From assembly GCA_029975915.1 (NCBI GenBank), contig JARKOC010000158.1:1-64000 (forward strand): a stretch of 64,000 bases of DNA, in the 5' to 3' direction. The notes beneath the pieces were generated by a model. That model was not told the origin of the DNA, made no database searches, and worked only from the letters and a program-made list of their open reading frames with translations. Numbering within the stretch: position 1 is the first letter of the stretch; each line of letters opens with the position of its first letter. This DNA comes from Bryobacteraceae bacterium. Lineage in GTDB: Bacteria; Acidobacteriota; Terriglobia; Bryobacterales; Bryobacteraceae. Both the position numbers and the translations under genes were made by a program. Below, in pieces: positions 24,987 through 33,074 of this stretch.

Positions 24987-25292
24987 ATGGGCGGCAACAG
25001 TCCAGCCGATCCGGCGACAGACAAGCGGTTGGTCCGCGTCACGATCCTTCAGCAACCATACACACTAAGGTCGTCCGGCGAGCCCGGCGAGACCGAAGCC
25101 CTGGCCAGCTATGTAGATGATCTGATGAGCCAGATTGCGGCAAGATCCGGCGGCTCAGATACATCTCGCGTGGCCGTCCTCGCGGCCCTGCACCTGGCTG
25201 ATCGTGTGCGTACCTTGGAACGCGAACTGGCTGGGAGAGATGGGCAATTGGTGAAACTCGAAAGCCGCATCGCCTCATTCCTCGGCGAGTGA
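24987..25292 (+). CDS. zapA: Cell division protein ZapA-like
   Basis: Protein of 101 residues from ATG 24987; GTG 24975 in the same frame would add four residues. The N-terminal domain has the ZapA pattern: VRVTILQQPYTLRSS, GETEALASYVDDLMSQIA and VAVLAALHLADRVRTLERE. A C-terminal coiled coil follows (about 75-101). ZapA bundles FtsZ filaments at the Z-ring. It forms a pair with the coiled-coil gene just upstream. Confidence 0.8.
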   Translation: MGGNSPADPATDKRLVRVTILQQPYTLRSSGEPGETEALASYVDDLMSQIAARSGGSDTSRVAVLAALHLADRVRTLERELAGRDGQLVKLESRIASFLGE

Positions 25293-25308
25293 GCATCGGG
25301 GGCGGAGT

Positions 25309-25737
25309 ATGAGCGATCTTTGCCGGGTGGGCTTGGCGATCGACGGTGATCTTCTCGAAGCCTTCGATACACTTATTGCTCAACGGGGCTACACCAACCG
25401 AAGCGAGGCAGTGCGCGACCTCATTCGCGCCGAACTGAATCAGGTTCAATTGGATGCGCCCGGCCAAGAGGTGGTGGGCGCGTTGGCGCTTGTCTATGAC
25501 CATCATGTACGGCTGCTCTCCGAGCGCCTCACCCAGGTTCAGCACAAGCACCACGATTCGATCATTTCCACACTGCACGTCCACCTCGACCACGAACACT
25601 GCCTTGAGATCATCGTGCTGCGCGGCCAACGCAGCGATGTTCAATCGATCGCCGACCGGCTCATCTCGACGAAAGGCGTGCTTCAAGGCAGGCTCACGCT
25701 GGCCGCGATTCAGCCGCATCCCCACCATTCGCACTGA
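25309..25737 (+). CDS. nikR: Nickel-responsive transcriptional regulator NikR
   Basis: Protein of 142 residues. The N-terminal ribbon-helix-helix (CRVGLAIDGDLLEAFDTLI, GYTNRSEAVRDLIR) binds DNA. The C-terminal ACT-like domain carries the square-planar nickel site: His in HHDSI, His-x-His in TLHVHLDHEHC, and the Cys of that same phrase. The C-terminal tail HPHHSH adds more His. No nickel transporter, urease or hydrogenase gene is in the window, so the target is elsewhere. The start has a GGAG site 4 to 5 bases upstream. Confidence 0.93.
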   Translation: MSDLCRVGLAIDGDLLEAFDTLIAQRGYTNRSEAVRDLIRAELNQVQLDAPGQEVVGALALVYDHHVRLLSERLTQVQHKHHDSIISTLHVHLDHEHCLEIIVLRGQRSDVQSIADRLISTKGVLQGRLTLAAIQPHPHHSH

Positions 25738-25804
25738 GACGGCGACCGGTTCGGCGCATTGACTCGGCCGCCAGGACATTGATACCTTCACTGCCGGAGA
25801 CTCA

Positions 25805-27331
25805 ATGCGCTTAACCACTGTACTCTTCGTGTTCGCGGGTTTCGCCCTGGCGCAACCTCAGGTATCAATTCCGCTCAAAACGCTTCGAGACAAAATCGCG
25901 GGCGGCTGGGCCGGGCAAATGATCGGCGTCAGCTATGGCGCGCCGACCGAGTTCCGGTACAACGAGAAGATCATCCCAGTTGAAAACCTGCCCAAGTGGA
26001 CGCCTGACAGGATCTCGAACTCGATCAACCAGGACGACCTCTATGTCGACATGACGTTCGCCCAAGTGCTCGACGACAAGGGGCTGAACGCCACGACCGA
26101 GGACTTCGGCGCCATGTTCAGAGAGGCGAAGTACGCGCTCTGGCACGCGAATCTGGCGGCGCGCCGCGCCCTGAAACGCGGCGTTCCCGCAACGCTGTCC
26201 GGGACGCCTAAATACAACGCCCACGCCAACGACATCGACTTCCAGATTGAGGCCGATTTCGTCGGATTGATGGCGCCGGGGATGAGAAAGCCGGCCGTGG
26301 ATATCGCCATGCGCGCGGGGCGGGTGATGAACTACGGCGACGGCATTTATGGCGGGGTGTTCGTGAGTTGCATGTATTCGGCGGCATTCTTTGAAAAGGA
26401 CCCGCGCAAGATCGTGGAAGCCGGCTTGGCCTGCATCCCAGCCAAAAGCCCTTATGCCATGCTGGTCTCCGATGTCCTGAACTGGCACAAGCAGTATCCG
26501 GCGGACTGGGAGGCGAACTGGCGCGAGATCGAGAAGAAATGGAATAAGAGAGAGCCCTGCCCGGCGGGCGCGATGCGGGCGTTCAACATCGACGCCAAGA
26601 TCAACGGCGCCTACATCATCCTTGGCCTGCTCTATGGCGGCGGCGACATGGAAAAGACAATTGTGATTTCGACGCGCGCCGGGCAGGACTCAGACTGCAA
26701 CCCTGCCTCGGCCGCCGGGATTCTTGGAGTCGCGCTGGGATACGAGGCCATACCGGATGAATGGAAATCCGGAATTCCAGCCATTGCAGACAAGAAGTTC
26801 AGCTACACCGAGTACACGTTCAAGACCATTGTCGAAAGCTCCCTGCAACGATCGATCAAGCTGGCTGAGGCCAATGGCGGACGTTTGGATGGGGATACGC
26901 TGCGCATAGCCGCAGCCGCGCCCAAAGCGCCGAAACTGGAGGTCTGGGACGATTATGGATCGCCGGTGGAGCGCATCGGCATCAACGACGCCCGTTGGAC
27001 GTTCACCGGCGACTGGAAGATCCAGGACAGAATGAAGGTCTCCGACGCAAAGGGGGCGGCCGCAGAAGTGAGCTTCGAGGGGACCGGTTTCATCGTCGTG
27101 GGCCCCTATCTGGCAGACGGCGGCTGGGCGGAAGTCTGGATCGACGGCAAGAAGGGCAGCAACGTCGATGTCTATCCCGACGAACCGCGCAACAAAGGCG
27201 ACGAGAGCATCTGCCACGCTTTCAAGCTCAGACGCGGTAAGCACACGGTGAAACTCGTTGTGACCGGAGTGCGGCACACCGATTCCAAGGGAGCCAAGAT
27301 CGGCGTCCAGGATCTGGTTGTCTTCCGCTAA
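25805..27331 (+). CDS. Exported ADP-ribosylglycohydrolase-family protein with C-terminal beta domain
   Basis: Protein of 508 residues with a signal peptide (LTTVLFVFAGFALAQP). Residues about 22-345 are an ADP-ribosylglycohydrolase (DraG/ARH) fold. KIAGGWAGQMIGVSYGAP opens it. The first metal motif is INQDDLYVD with Asp77/78 in place of the usual TDDT. The second is GQDSDCNPAS with Asp295/297, having Cys where most have Thr. Residues about 375-508 are a beta-rich domain (VWDDYGSPVERIGINDARW, VKLVVTGVRHTDSKGAKIG), perhaps carbohydrate- or ligand-binding. Secretion argues against nitrogenase or protein de-ADP-ribosylation inside the cell. A nucleoside- or glycoside-like substrate is possible. 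It is 24 bases before hutU, but no link is evident. Confidence 0.8.
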   Translation: MRLTTVLFVFAGFALAQPQVSIPLKTLRDKIAGGWAGQMIGVSYGAPTEFRYNEKIIPVENLPKWTPDRISNSINQDDLYVDMTFAQVLDDKGLNATTEDFGAMFREAKYALWHANLAARRALKRGVPATLSGTPKYNAHANDIDFQIEADFVGLMAPGMRKPAVDIAMRAGRVMNYGDGIYGGVFVSCMYSAAFFEKDPRKIVEAGLACIPAKSPYAMLVSDVLNWHKQYPADWEANWREIEKKWNKREPCPAGAMRAFNIDAKINGAYIILGLLYGGGDMEKTIVISTRAGQDSDCNPASAAGILGVALGYEAIPDEWKSGIPAIADKKFSYTEYTFKTIVESSLQRSIKLAEANGGRLDGDTLRIAAAAPKAPKLEVWDDYGSPVERIGINDARWTFTGDWKIQDRMKVSDAKGAAAEVSFEGTGFIVVGPYLADGGWAEVWIDGKKGSNVDVYPDEPRNKGDESICHAFKLRRGKHTVKLVVTGVRHTDSKGAKIGVQDLVVFR

Positions 27332-27355
27332 CCGGGAGGGCGTAAACTGAAGTCG

Positions 27356-29029
27356 ATGAACCGTGTTGTTCGCGCGCCCCGCGGGCCTGTCAGGACCGCC
27401 AAGGGATGGCGGCAGGAAGCTGCCATGCGCATGTTAATGAACAACCTCGATGCCGAGGTCGCCGAGCGTCCGGAAGACTTGGTCGTCTATGGAGGCAGCG
27501 GCAAGGCAGCGCGGGACTGGCCCAGTTTCGACGCATTGGTGGGCGAGTTGCTCCGTCTCGAAGAAGACGAGACGCTGCTGGTTCAGTCTGGCGCGCCAGT
27601 TGGCGTATTCCGCACACATGAAGATGCGCCCAAGGTGCTCATCGCCAATTCAAATCTGGTGGGTCACTGGTCAAATTGGGAGCATTTCCGCGAACTCGAA
27701 CGGCTTGGTCTGATCATGTACGGCCAGATGACGGCCGGAAGTTGGATTTACATCGGCACACAGGGGATCCTTCAGGGGACATTCGAGACTTTTGCATCAG
27801 CCGCGGCACGCCATTTCGAAGGATCTCTCGAAGGGAAATTGGTCCTGACAGGCGGGATGGGCGGAATGGGCGGCGCACAGCCGCTGGCGGTGACGATGAA
27901 TGGCGGGGTCGTGCTGTGCGTCGAAGTGGACGAGACACGGATCCGCAGGCGCATTGAGACGGGCTATTGCGACCGGATGACACGATCGCTGGATGAGGCG
28001 TTGCTGTGGGTGGATGAGTCGGTGCGCCTTCGCCGGCCGTTGTCGATCGGGCTGGCGGCGAATTGCGCCGACATCGTTCCGGAACTGGTCCGGCGAGGCG
28101 TTCGTCCAGACCTGGTGACTGATCAGACATCAGCCCACGACCCTCTGAACGGGTACATTCCGAGTGGATTAGACGTATCGGAAGCCGCCGCGCTCCGCAA
28201 GTCTGATCCGCGTAGCTATATCGCCCGCGCGATGGATTCCATTGCACACCACGTCGAGGCCATGCTCGAGTTGCAGACGGCGGGGTCGATTGCCTTCGAC
28301 TACGGCAACAACATCCGCCGGATGGCGGCCGATAACGGAGTTGGCGAAGCTTTCAGGATTCCTGGGTTCGTGCCAGAATACATCCGGCCGCTGTTTTGCG
28401 AGGGCCGCGGTCCGTTCCGATGGGTGGCTCTCTCTGGCGAGGCGTCAGACATCCACGCGACTGACCATTTGGTCCTGGACATGTTCCCTGAGAACAGCAG
28501 CCTGGCACGTTGGATCAAGCTGGCGCATGAAAGGGTTCATTTCCAGGGATTACCGGCAAGGGTCTGTTGGCTCGGCTACGGCGAGCGCGACGCCTTCGCG
28601 GTGGAGATGAACCGGATGGTGGCGCAGGGGAGGTTGCTGGCGCCCATCGTCATCGGACGAGACCATCTGGATTGCGGTTCGGTGGCATCGCCGTACCGCG
28701 AGACCGAGGCCATGAGAGATGGCAGCGACGCCATAGCCGATTGGCCTTTGCTGAACGCGATGGTAAATACGGCGGCCGGCGCGTCGTGGGTGAGCCTGCA
28801 CAATGGCGGTGGGGTCGGTATCGGTTATTCGATGCACGCCGGACAGGTCACCGTGGTGGATGGGAGCGATGAGTCCGGAAGGCGGGCGGAGCGGGTGATG
28901 CGCGCCGATGCCGGTCTGGGTGTTGTCCGGCATGCCCATGCCGGATACAGCGAGGCTCAGGATTTCGCCGTCTCACACGGGATCAGATTGCCGTTGCCGA
29001 ATCGTTCGACTGGGGAGCCCGGTTCTTGA
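27356..29029 (+). CDS. hutU: Urocanate hydratase
   Basis: Protein of 557 residues, the usual length, converting urocanate to 4-imidazolone-5-propionate, step two of histidine breakdown. Seen: the N-terminal [31 protein letters not shown], the NAD-binding [14 protein letters not shown] and [15 protein letters not shown], the [15 protein letters not shown] segment, and the C-terminal [17 protein letters not shown]. Its stop overlaps the hutI start (TGATG at 29027-29031). hutH is not in the window. Confidence 0.97.
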   Translation: MNRVVRAPRGPVRTAKGWRQEAAMRMLMNNLDAEVAERPEDLVVYGGSGKAARDWPSFDALVGELLRLEEDETLLVQSGAPVGVFRTHEDAPKVLIANSNLVGHWSNWEHFRELERLGLIMYGQMTAGSWIYIGTQGILQGTFETFASAAARHFEGSLEGKLVLTGGMGGMGGAQPLAVTMNGGVVLCVEVDETRIRRRIETGYCDRMTRSLDEALLWVDESVRLRRPLSIGLAANCADIVPELVRRGVRPDLVTDQTSAHDPLNGYIPSGLDVSEAAALRKSDPRSYIARAMDSIAHHVEAMLELQTAGSIAFDYGNNIRRMAADNGVGEAFRIPGFVPEYIRPLFCEGRGPFRWVALSGEASDIHATDHLVLDMFPENSSLARWIKLAHERVHFQGLPARVCWLGYGERDAFAVEMNRMVAQGRLLAPIVIGRDHLDCGSVASPYRETEAMRDGSDAIADWPLLNAMVNTAAGASWVSLHNGGGVGIGYSMHAGQVTVVDGSDESGRRAERVMRADAGLGVVRHAHAGYSEAQDFAVSHGIRLPLPNRSTGEPGS

Positions 29030-30324
29030 TGAGGGCCGGCAGCCGACTTCTGCCAGCGCAAAGTCACGAGCCTCCCTTGCTCGTGCGGGGCGCACGCCAG
29101 ATTGTCACCATGCGAGGCCCGGTCCGGGCCCGTCGAGGGGCGGAGATGTCCCAGATCGGGGTGCTGAATGCGGCGGCAATGCTGGTTGAAAACGGGCGGA
29201 TCGCCCAGATCGGTCCTGCCACCAGAATTGAGAACCTCAACGGTGCGCGCAACGCCCGCGAAATCGACGCATCAGGCTGCGTGGTTCTGCCCGGTCTGGT
29301 CGATTGCCACACACATCTAATGTTTCCAGGACCGCGCTTGGGCGACTACACGCAGCGAATCGCCGGGTCTTCCTACGAGGACATCGCACGCTCAGGCGGG
29401 GGGATCCTGTCCACGATGCGGGCTGTTCGGGCAGCCACGGTAAACGCGCTTCAGGCCGCGGCTGAGCGTTCCTGCCATTTGATGCTCCGGCATGGAACCC
29501 TGTTGGCCGAGGTGAAATCGGGTTATGGCCTTTCTGCGCCGGCGGAACTGAAGATGCTCAGGGCCGCCGGACGGGTGAAAGCACCTGTCTCATTGGTCGC
29601 AACGTGTCTCGGAGCGCATACGTTGCCTCCCGAGTTCGATGGGAACTCGGACGGCTACATAAAAGAAATCTGCCGGAGCCTTTTGCCTGAGGTTGCACGG
29701 CTTCAACTTGCCGAGTTCGCCGACGCATATTGCGACACAAACGCATTTTCGGTCCAGCAATCCAGCCGCTATCTCGAGTCCGCCGCGGAGATGGGCCTTG
29801 GGTTGAGGGTTCACGCGTCGCAGTTCAGCAATATAGGGGCGGTGGAACTGGCGATCAGGCTGAAAGCTGTTTCGGCGGACCATCTGGAGATGATTGAATC
29901 CAAACAGGTGGATCTGTTAGCAAAGTCCGAGACGGTCGCCACACTATTGCCGGCCTCGGTGCTTCACCTCGGGTTGAGCCGGTACGCGCCTGCGCGGGCA
30001 TTGATCGATGCCGGGGCGGCTGTAGCATTGGCCACGGATTTCAATCCGGGATCGAGTCCCACGCCGTCACTGCCCCTGGTGATGTCGCTGGCCTGCGCCC
30101 AAATGAGGATGTCGCCGGCAGAAGCGTTGACGGCGGTGACGGTGAATGCCGCAGCCGCACTTCGCCGGGCGTCTTCCGCCGGGATCCTGGAGGCGGGACG
30201 CGCAGCCGATTTCACGATCTTTGCGGTCCACGACTATCGGGAGATCCCCTACTATCTGGGCGCCGATCTGCTGAAATCGGCCTACAGGGGGGGACGCGAG
30301 ATCTACCGGCAAGGAGACTGTTGA
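29029..30324 (+). CDS. hutI: Imidazolonepropionase
   Basis: Protein of 431 residues of the amidohydrolase superfamily, step three of the pathway. The ATG at 29029 overlaps the hutU stop. The zinc-binding HxH is in LVDCHTHLMFPGPR near residue 94. The family phrase SGGGILSTM follows, then EVKSGYGL, CLGAHTLPPEF, and ALATDFNPGSSPTPSLPLV with the late metal Asp. The first about 14 residues are extra and poorly conserved. Its stop overlaps the ftcD start (TGATG), so hutU-hutI-ftcD is one unit. Confidence 0.96.
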   Translation: MRAGSRLLPAQSHEPPLLVRGARQIVTMRGPVRARRGAEMSQIGVLNAAAMLVENGRIAQIGPATRIENLNGARNAREIDASGCVVLPGLVDCHTHLMFPGPRLGDYTQRIAGSSYEDIARSGGGILSTMRAVRAATVNALQAAAERSCHLMLRHGTLLAEVKSGYGLSAPAELKMLRAAGRVKAPVSLVATCLGAHTLPPEFDGNSDGYIKEICRSLLPEVARLQLAEFADAYCDTNAFSVQQSSRYLESAAEMGLGLRVHASQFSNIGAVELAIRLKAVSADHLEMIESKQVDLLAKSETVATLLPASVLHLGLSRYAPARALIDAGAAVALATDFNPGSSPTPSLPLVMSLACAQMRMSPAEALTAVTVNAAAALRRASSAGILEAGRAADFTIFAVHDYREIPYYLGADLLKSAYRGGREIYRQGDC

Positions 30325-31742
30325 TGCGCAAACTCGTTGAATGCGTTCCTAATTTCTCAGAGGGGCGCGACCGTGCGAAGGTCGAGGCGATCGCGGAGGC
30401 GATCGGTTCCGCGCCGGGCGCGGCGGTCCTCGATATCGAATTGGACGCGGATCATAACCGGAGCGTCATCACTTTCGCCGCGCCTCCTGAAACGGTCGTC
30501 GAAGCGGCGCTGAACGGGATCGGAAAGGCTGTGGAACTGATCGATCTGAACCAGCACACGGGTGTCCATCCGCGGATCGGGGCTGCCGACGTGGTTCCAT
30601 TTGTGCCGCTGGCAGGCGTTTCAATGGAGGATTGCGTCAAGCTGGCCGAAAAGGCCGCTGAAGGGATGTGGAAGCGGTTCGGCGTTCCAGCGTATTTTTA
30701 TGAAGCGGCGGCGCGGCGCGAGGACCGGCGGGGGCTGGAAAACATCCGGCGGGGACAGTTCGAGGGGCTGCGCGAGGCGGTCAAGTCAGACGCGGACCGT
30801 GCGCCAGACGTGGGCGGACCAGAGCTGCATCCGACAGCCGGTGCAACAGTCACCGGCGCAAGGAAGTTTCTCATCGCCTACAACATCAATTTGGATTCGC
30901 CTGATCTCGATTTGGCCAAGAGAATCGCCAGGACAATCCGCACCTCGTCGGGAGGGATGCCGTGTGTGAAGGCTATGGGCGTGATGCTGGAATCGCGGGG
31001 TATCGCGCAGGTTTCGATGAATCTGACCGATTTCGAGACGACGCCCGTCCACGCAGTTTATGAACGGGTGCGCGATTTGGCTGCCGGTCAAGGTGTTTCG
31101 ATCGCTGGAAGCGAGATCATCGGACTGATTCCAAAGAGAGCCATCGAGATGACGGCCGAGCATCTTCTAAAGGTTGAAGGGTTTAGACCGTCAATGGTGC
31201 TCGAAAACCGGTTGGAGGAGGCCCTTGAAGGCCGTACCGGGTTGAATGAGTTTCTGGAAGCCCTTGCGGCCCCCACGCCAACGCCGGGCGGCGGGTCGGC
31301 TTCGGCGGCGGCGGCGGCCATGGCGGCGGCGCTGGGCGCGATGGTGGCGCAGCTGTCGAAACTGAGCGAGAGTTCGTTTGGTCAGGACAAATCATGGTTC
31401 GGGATGGCGGTGGAGCGGGACGCTGCGTCCTATGAGGCGGTCGTAGCTGCTTACCGCCGCCCAAAGGGATCGGAAGGACGTGCGGAGGCGATCGCGGAGG
31501 CCATGCGGGGAGCGACCCTGGTCCCGCTGGAAACGGCGGAAAGAGCATTTGCGTTGGCCGCCCGGCTGGAAGAATTGGCGGCATCCAGCCCGTCGAAATT
31601 CGCGTCGGACGTGGCGACGGCGAAGGCGTTGGCCGGAGCCGCCCTAAGCGGCGCCCTGGCCAACGTCAAGATCAACCTCTCGAGCCTGCCGGACGATGAG
31701 TTCAAGGATCAGATCCAGGCGCGGACACGAACCATTTCCTGA
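30324..31742 (+). CDS. ftcD: Formiminotransferase-cyclodeaminase fusion (glutamate formimidoyltransferase)
   Basis: Protein of 472 residues. Residues 1-295 are formiminotransferase: VECVPNFSEGRD, the catalytic-site HTGVHPRIGAADVVPFVP, TAGATVTGARKFLIAYN. Residues about 308-472 are cyclodeaminase: FLEALAAPTPTPGGGSASAA, then an Ala-rich helix and KLSESSFGQDKSW. The enzyme moves the formimino group from formiminoglutamate to tetrahydrofolate and then releases ammonia, giving methenyl-THF. Thus the locus uses the folate route rather than HutF/HutG or HutE. The Ala codon run near 31305-31330 is part of the domain, not a separate repeat. Confidence 0.95.
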   Translation: MRKLVECVPNFSEGRDRAKVEAIAEAIGSAPGAAVLDIELDADHNRSVITFAAPPETVVEAALNGIGKAVELIDLNQHTGVHPRIGAADVVPFVPLAGVSMEDCVKLAEKAAEGMWKRFGVPAYFYEAAARREDRRGLENIRRGQFEGLREAVKSDADRAPDVGGPELHPTAGATVTGARKFLIAYNINLDSPDLDLAKRIARTIRTSSGGMPCVKAMGVMLESRGIAQVSMNLTDFETTPVHAVYERVRDLAAGQGVSIAGSEIIGLIPKRAIEMTAEHLLKVEGFRPSMVLENRLEEALEGRTGLNEFLEALAAPTPTPGGGSASAAAAAMAAALGAMVAQLSKLSESSFGQDKSWFGMAVERDAASYEAVVAAYRRPKGSEGRAEAIAEAMRGATLVPLETAERAFALAARLEELAASSPSKFASDVATAKALAGAALSGALANVKINLSSLPDDEFKDQIQARTRTIS

Positions 31743-31778
31743 ACCAATCGGTGTTCAGGAGATATCTTAAGAAGTAGA

Positions 31779-32648
31779 GTGCTCGTTCAACTTGAAAACG
31801 TCCGCAGACGTCCGGGATGGCTGAAGGCGCCTGCTCCGGCGGGTGACAATTTCAGCCAAATGAAGGACTTAGTTGAGCGGCTCCGGCTCAATACGGTCTG
31901 TTCATCGGCGGCATGCCCGAACATGGGCGAGTGCTGGAACCACCGCACGGCTACTTTCATGATTCTGGGCAACTTCTGTACACGCCGGTGCGGTTTCTGT
32001 GCCGTCCAGAAGGGCGCGCCACTGGAAGTGGATCACGACGAACCGCGCCGCGTCGCCGAGGCTTGCCAGACGCTTGGTTTGCGCTATGCCGTGGTCACGT
32101 CAGTGAACAGGGACGACCAGCCGGACGGCGGCGCCGGGATCTTCGCCGCGACAATCCGGGCCATCCGGGCGCGGATTCCCGGGTGCCGGGTCGAAGTTCT
32201 GATTCCGGACTTCCAGGGCGATGAGGAGGCGTTGCGCACCGTGATGGACGCCTCTCCGGACGTCCTGAACCACAATATCGAGACGGTGCCGAGACTGTAC
32301 AGGCAGGTCAGGATGGGGGCGCGATACGAGCGGTCGCTTGAACTGCTGTCGCGCGCCCGGCAGATGAATCCCACAATCCCCACAAAGTCCGGGGTCATGG
32401 TGGGTCTCGGCGAGTCCAATGAGGAAGTCATAGAGACGCTGCGGGATATGCGTGGGCATGGGGTCGAAATCGCTACCATTGGCCAGTATCTGAGGCCCAT
32501 GCCGATGAATCTTCCCGTGCTCCGGTACGTGACACCTGAGGAGTTTGCCGGATTCAAACGAGCCGGTCTGTCGATGGGCTTTAAGCACGTCGAATCCGGG
32601 CCATTGGTCCGCAGCAGCTACCACGCGCACGAGGCGATTCCGATTTAG
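31779..32648 (+). CDS. lipA: Lipoyl synthase
   Basis: Protein of 289 residues beginning at GTG 31779. It inserts two sulfurs into protein-bound octanoyl groups. The auxiliary iron-sulfur cluster motif is CSSAACPNMGEC (C-x4-C-x5-C), the radical-SAM motif is CTRRCGFC, and the C-terminus has the conserved RSSYHA. LNHNIETVPRLY and SGVMVGLGE are typical. It follows ftcD by 36 bases. No lipB or lplA is in the window. The fused 2-oxoacid dehydrogenase E1 at 49408 belongs to a lipoate-dependent complex, but nothing links the two directly. Confidence 0.96.
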   Translation: MLVQLENVRRRPGWLKAPAPAGDNFSQMKDLVERLRLNTVCSSAACPNMGECWNHRTATFMILGNFCTRRCGFCAVQKGAPLEVDHDEPRRVAEACQTLGLRYAVVTSVNRDDQPDGGAGIFAATIRAIRARIPGCRVEVLIPDFQGDEEALRTVMDASPDVLNHNIETVPRLYRQVRMGARYERSLELLSRARQMNPTIPTKSGVMVGLGESNEEVIETLRDMRGHGVEIATIGQYLRPMPMNLPVLRYVTPEEFAGFKRAGLSMGFKHVESGPLVRSSYHAHEAIPI

Positions 32649-32700
32649 GGAACCCAGGCCACCTGCTCTTCGTTGAAACTAATGAAGCGAGGTTCGACCG

Positions 32701-32892
32701 ATGGTTGGGTTTCTCCTTTTCCTGATCCTGTGTATCCTGTGCTGGCCGCTTGCGCTGCTGGCTCTGGTGCTGTATCCGCTGGTGTGGCTGCTGCTGTTGC
32801 CGTTCAAACTCCTCGGCATTGTGATTGGCGGGGTTTTTGAACTCATCGGCGCGTTGTTCACATTACCGGCCCGCGTGTTGCGCTCGTTCTGA
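32701..32892 (+). CDS. Small membrane protein, 63 residues
   Basis: Nearly wholly hydrophobic (VGFLLFLILCILCWPLALLA, then LLLLPFKLLGIVIGG), giving two or three membrane helices with a basic end (PARVLRSF). An AGCGAGG stretch lies near the ATG at 32701. I do not recognise a family. It is the last rightward gene before the convergent permease unit. Coding status is likely because of its length and clear helix pattern. Confidence 0.55.
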   Translation: MVGFLLFLILCILCWPLALLALVLYPLVWLLLLPFKLLGIVIGGVFELIGALFTLPARVLRSF

Positions 32893-32906
32893 GCCTGGTG
32901 GATCAG

Positions 32907-33074
32907 TTACTTTCTATAGGCCCACCGGGTGGCCATGATAAACCACCCAAGCGTCATCCATTGCACCTGACTGAGAAAGACCTCCCTTTGGAGGTTCCCC
33001 AAGAAGAAAGACCAGGACGACCACAGGCACCCCATGAGGCAAAAAATAGCCACAGCCAGCAGTATGTGTTTCAT
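32907..33074 (-). CDS. Small membrane protein translationally coupled to the permease gene
   Basis: Protein of 55 residues from ATG 33074, which overlaps the permease stop (ATGA at 33071-33074). It has one helix at about 3-18 (ILLAVAIFCLMGCLWSSW) and a second at about 36-50 (VQWMTLGWFIMATRWAY), with a charged linker. The overlap and size suggest a small accessory subunit of the NCS1-like permease. No known family recognised. The Cys in LMGCLW could mark a lipobox, but its spacing is not convincing. Confidence 0.6.
   Translation of the reverse strand: MKHILLAVAIFCLMGCLWSSWSFFLGNLQREVFLSQVQWMTLGWFIMATRWAYRK

Noticed and set aside
31295..31340. GCG-rich run that looks like a simple repeat
   Set aside because: It codes the conserved Ala-rich helix after TPTPGGGSASA in the cyclodeaminase domain.
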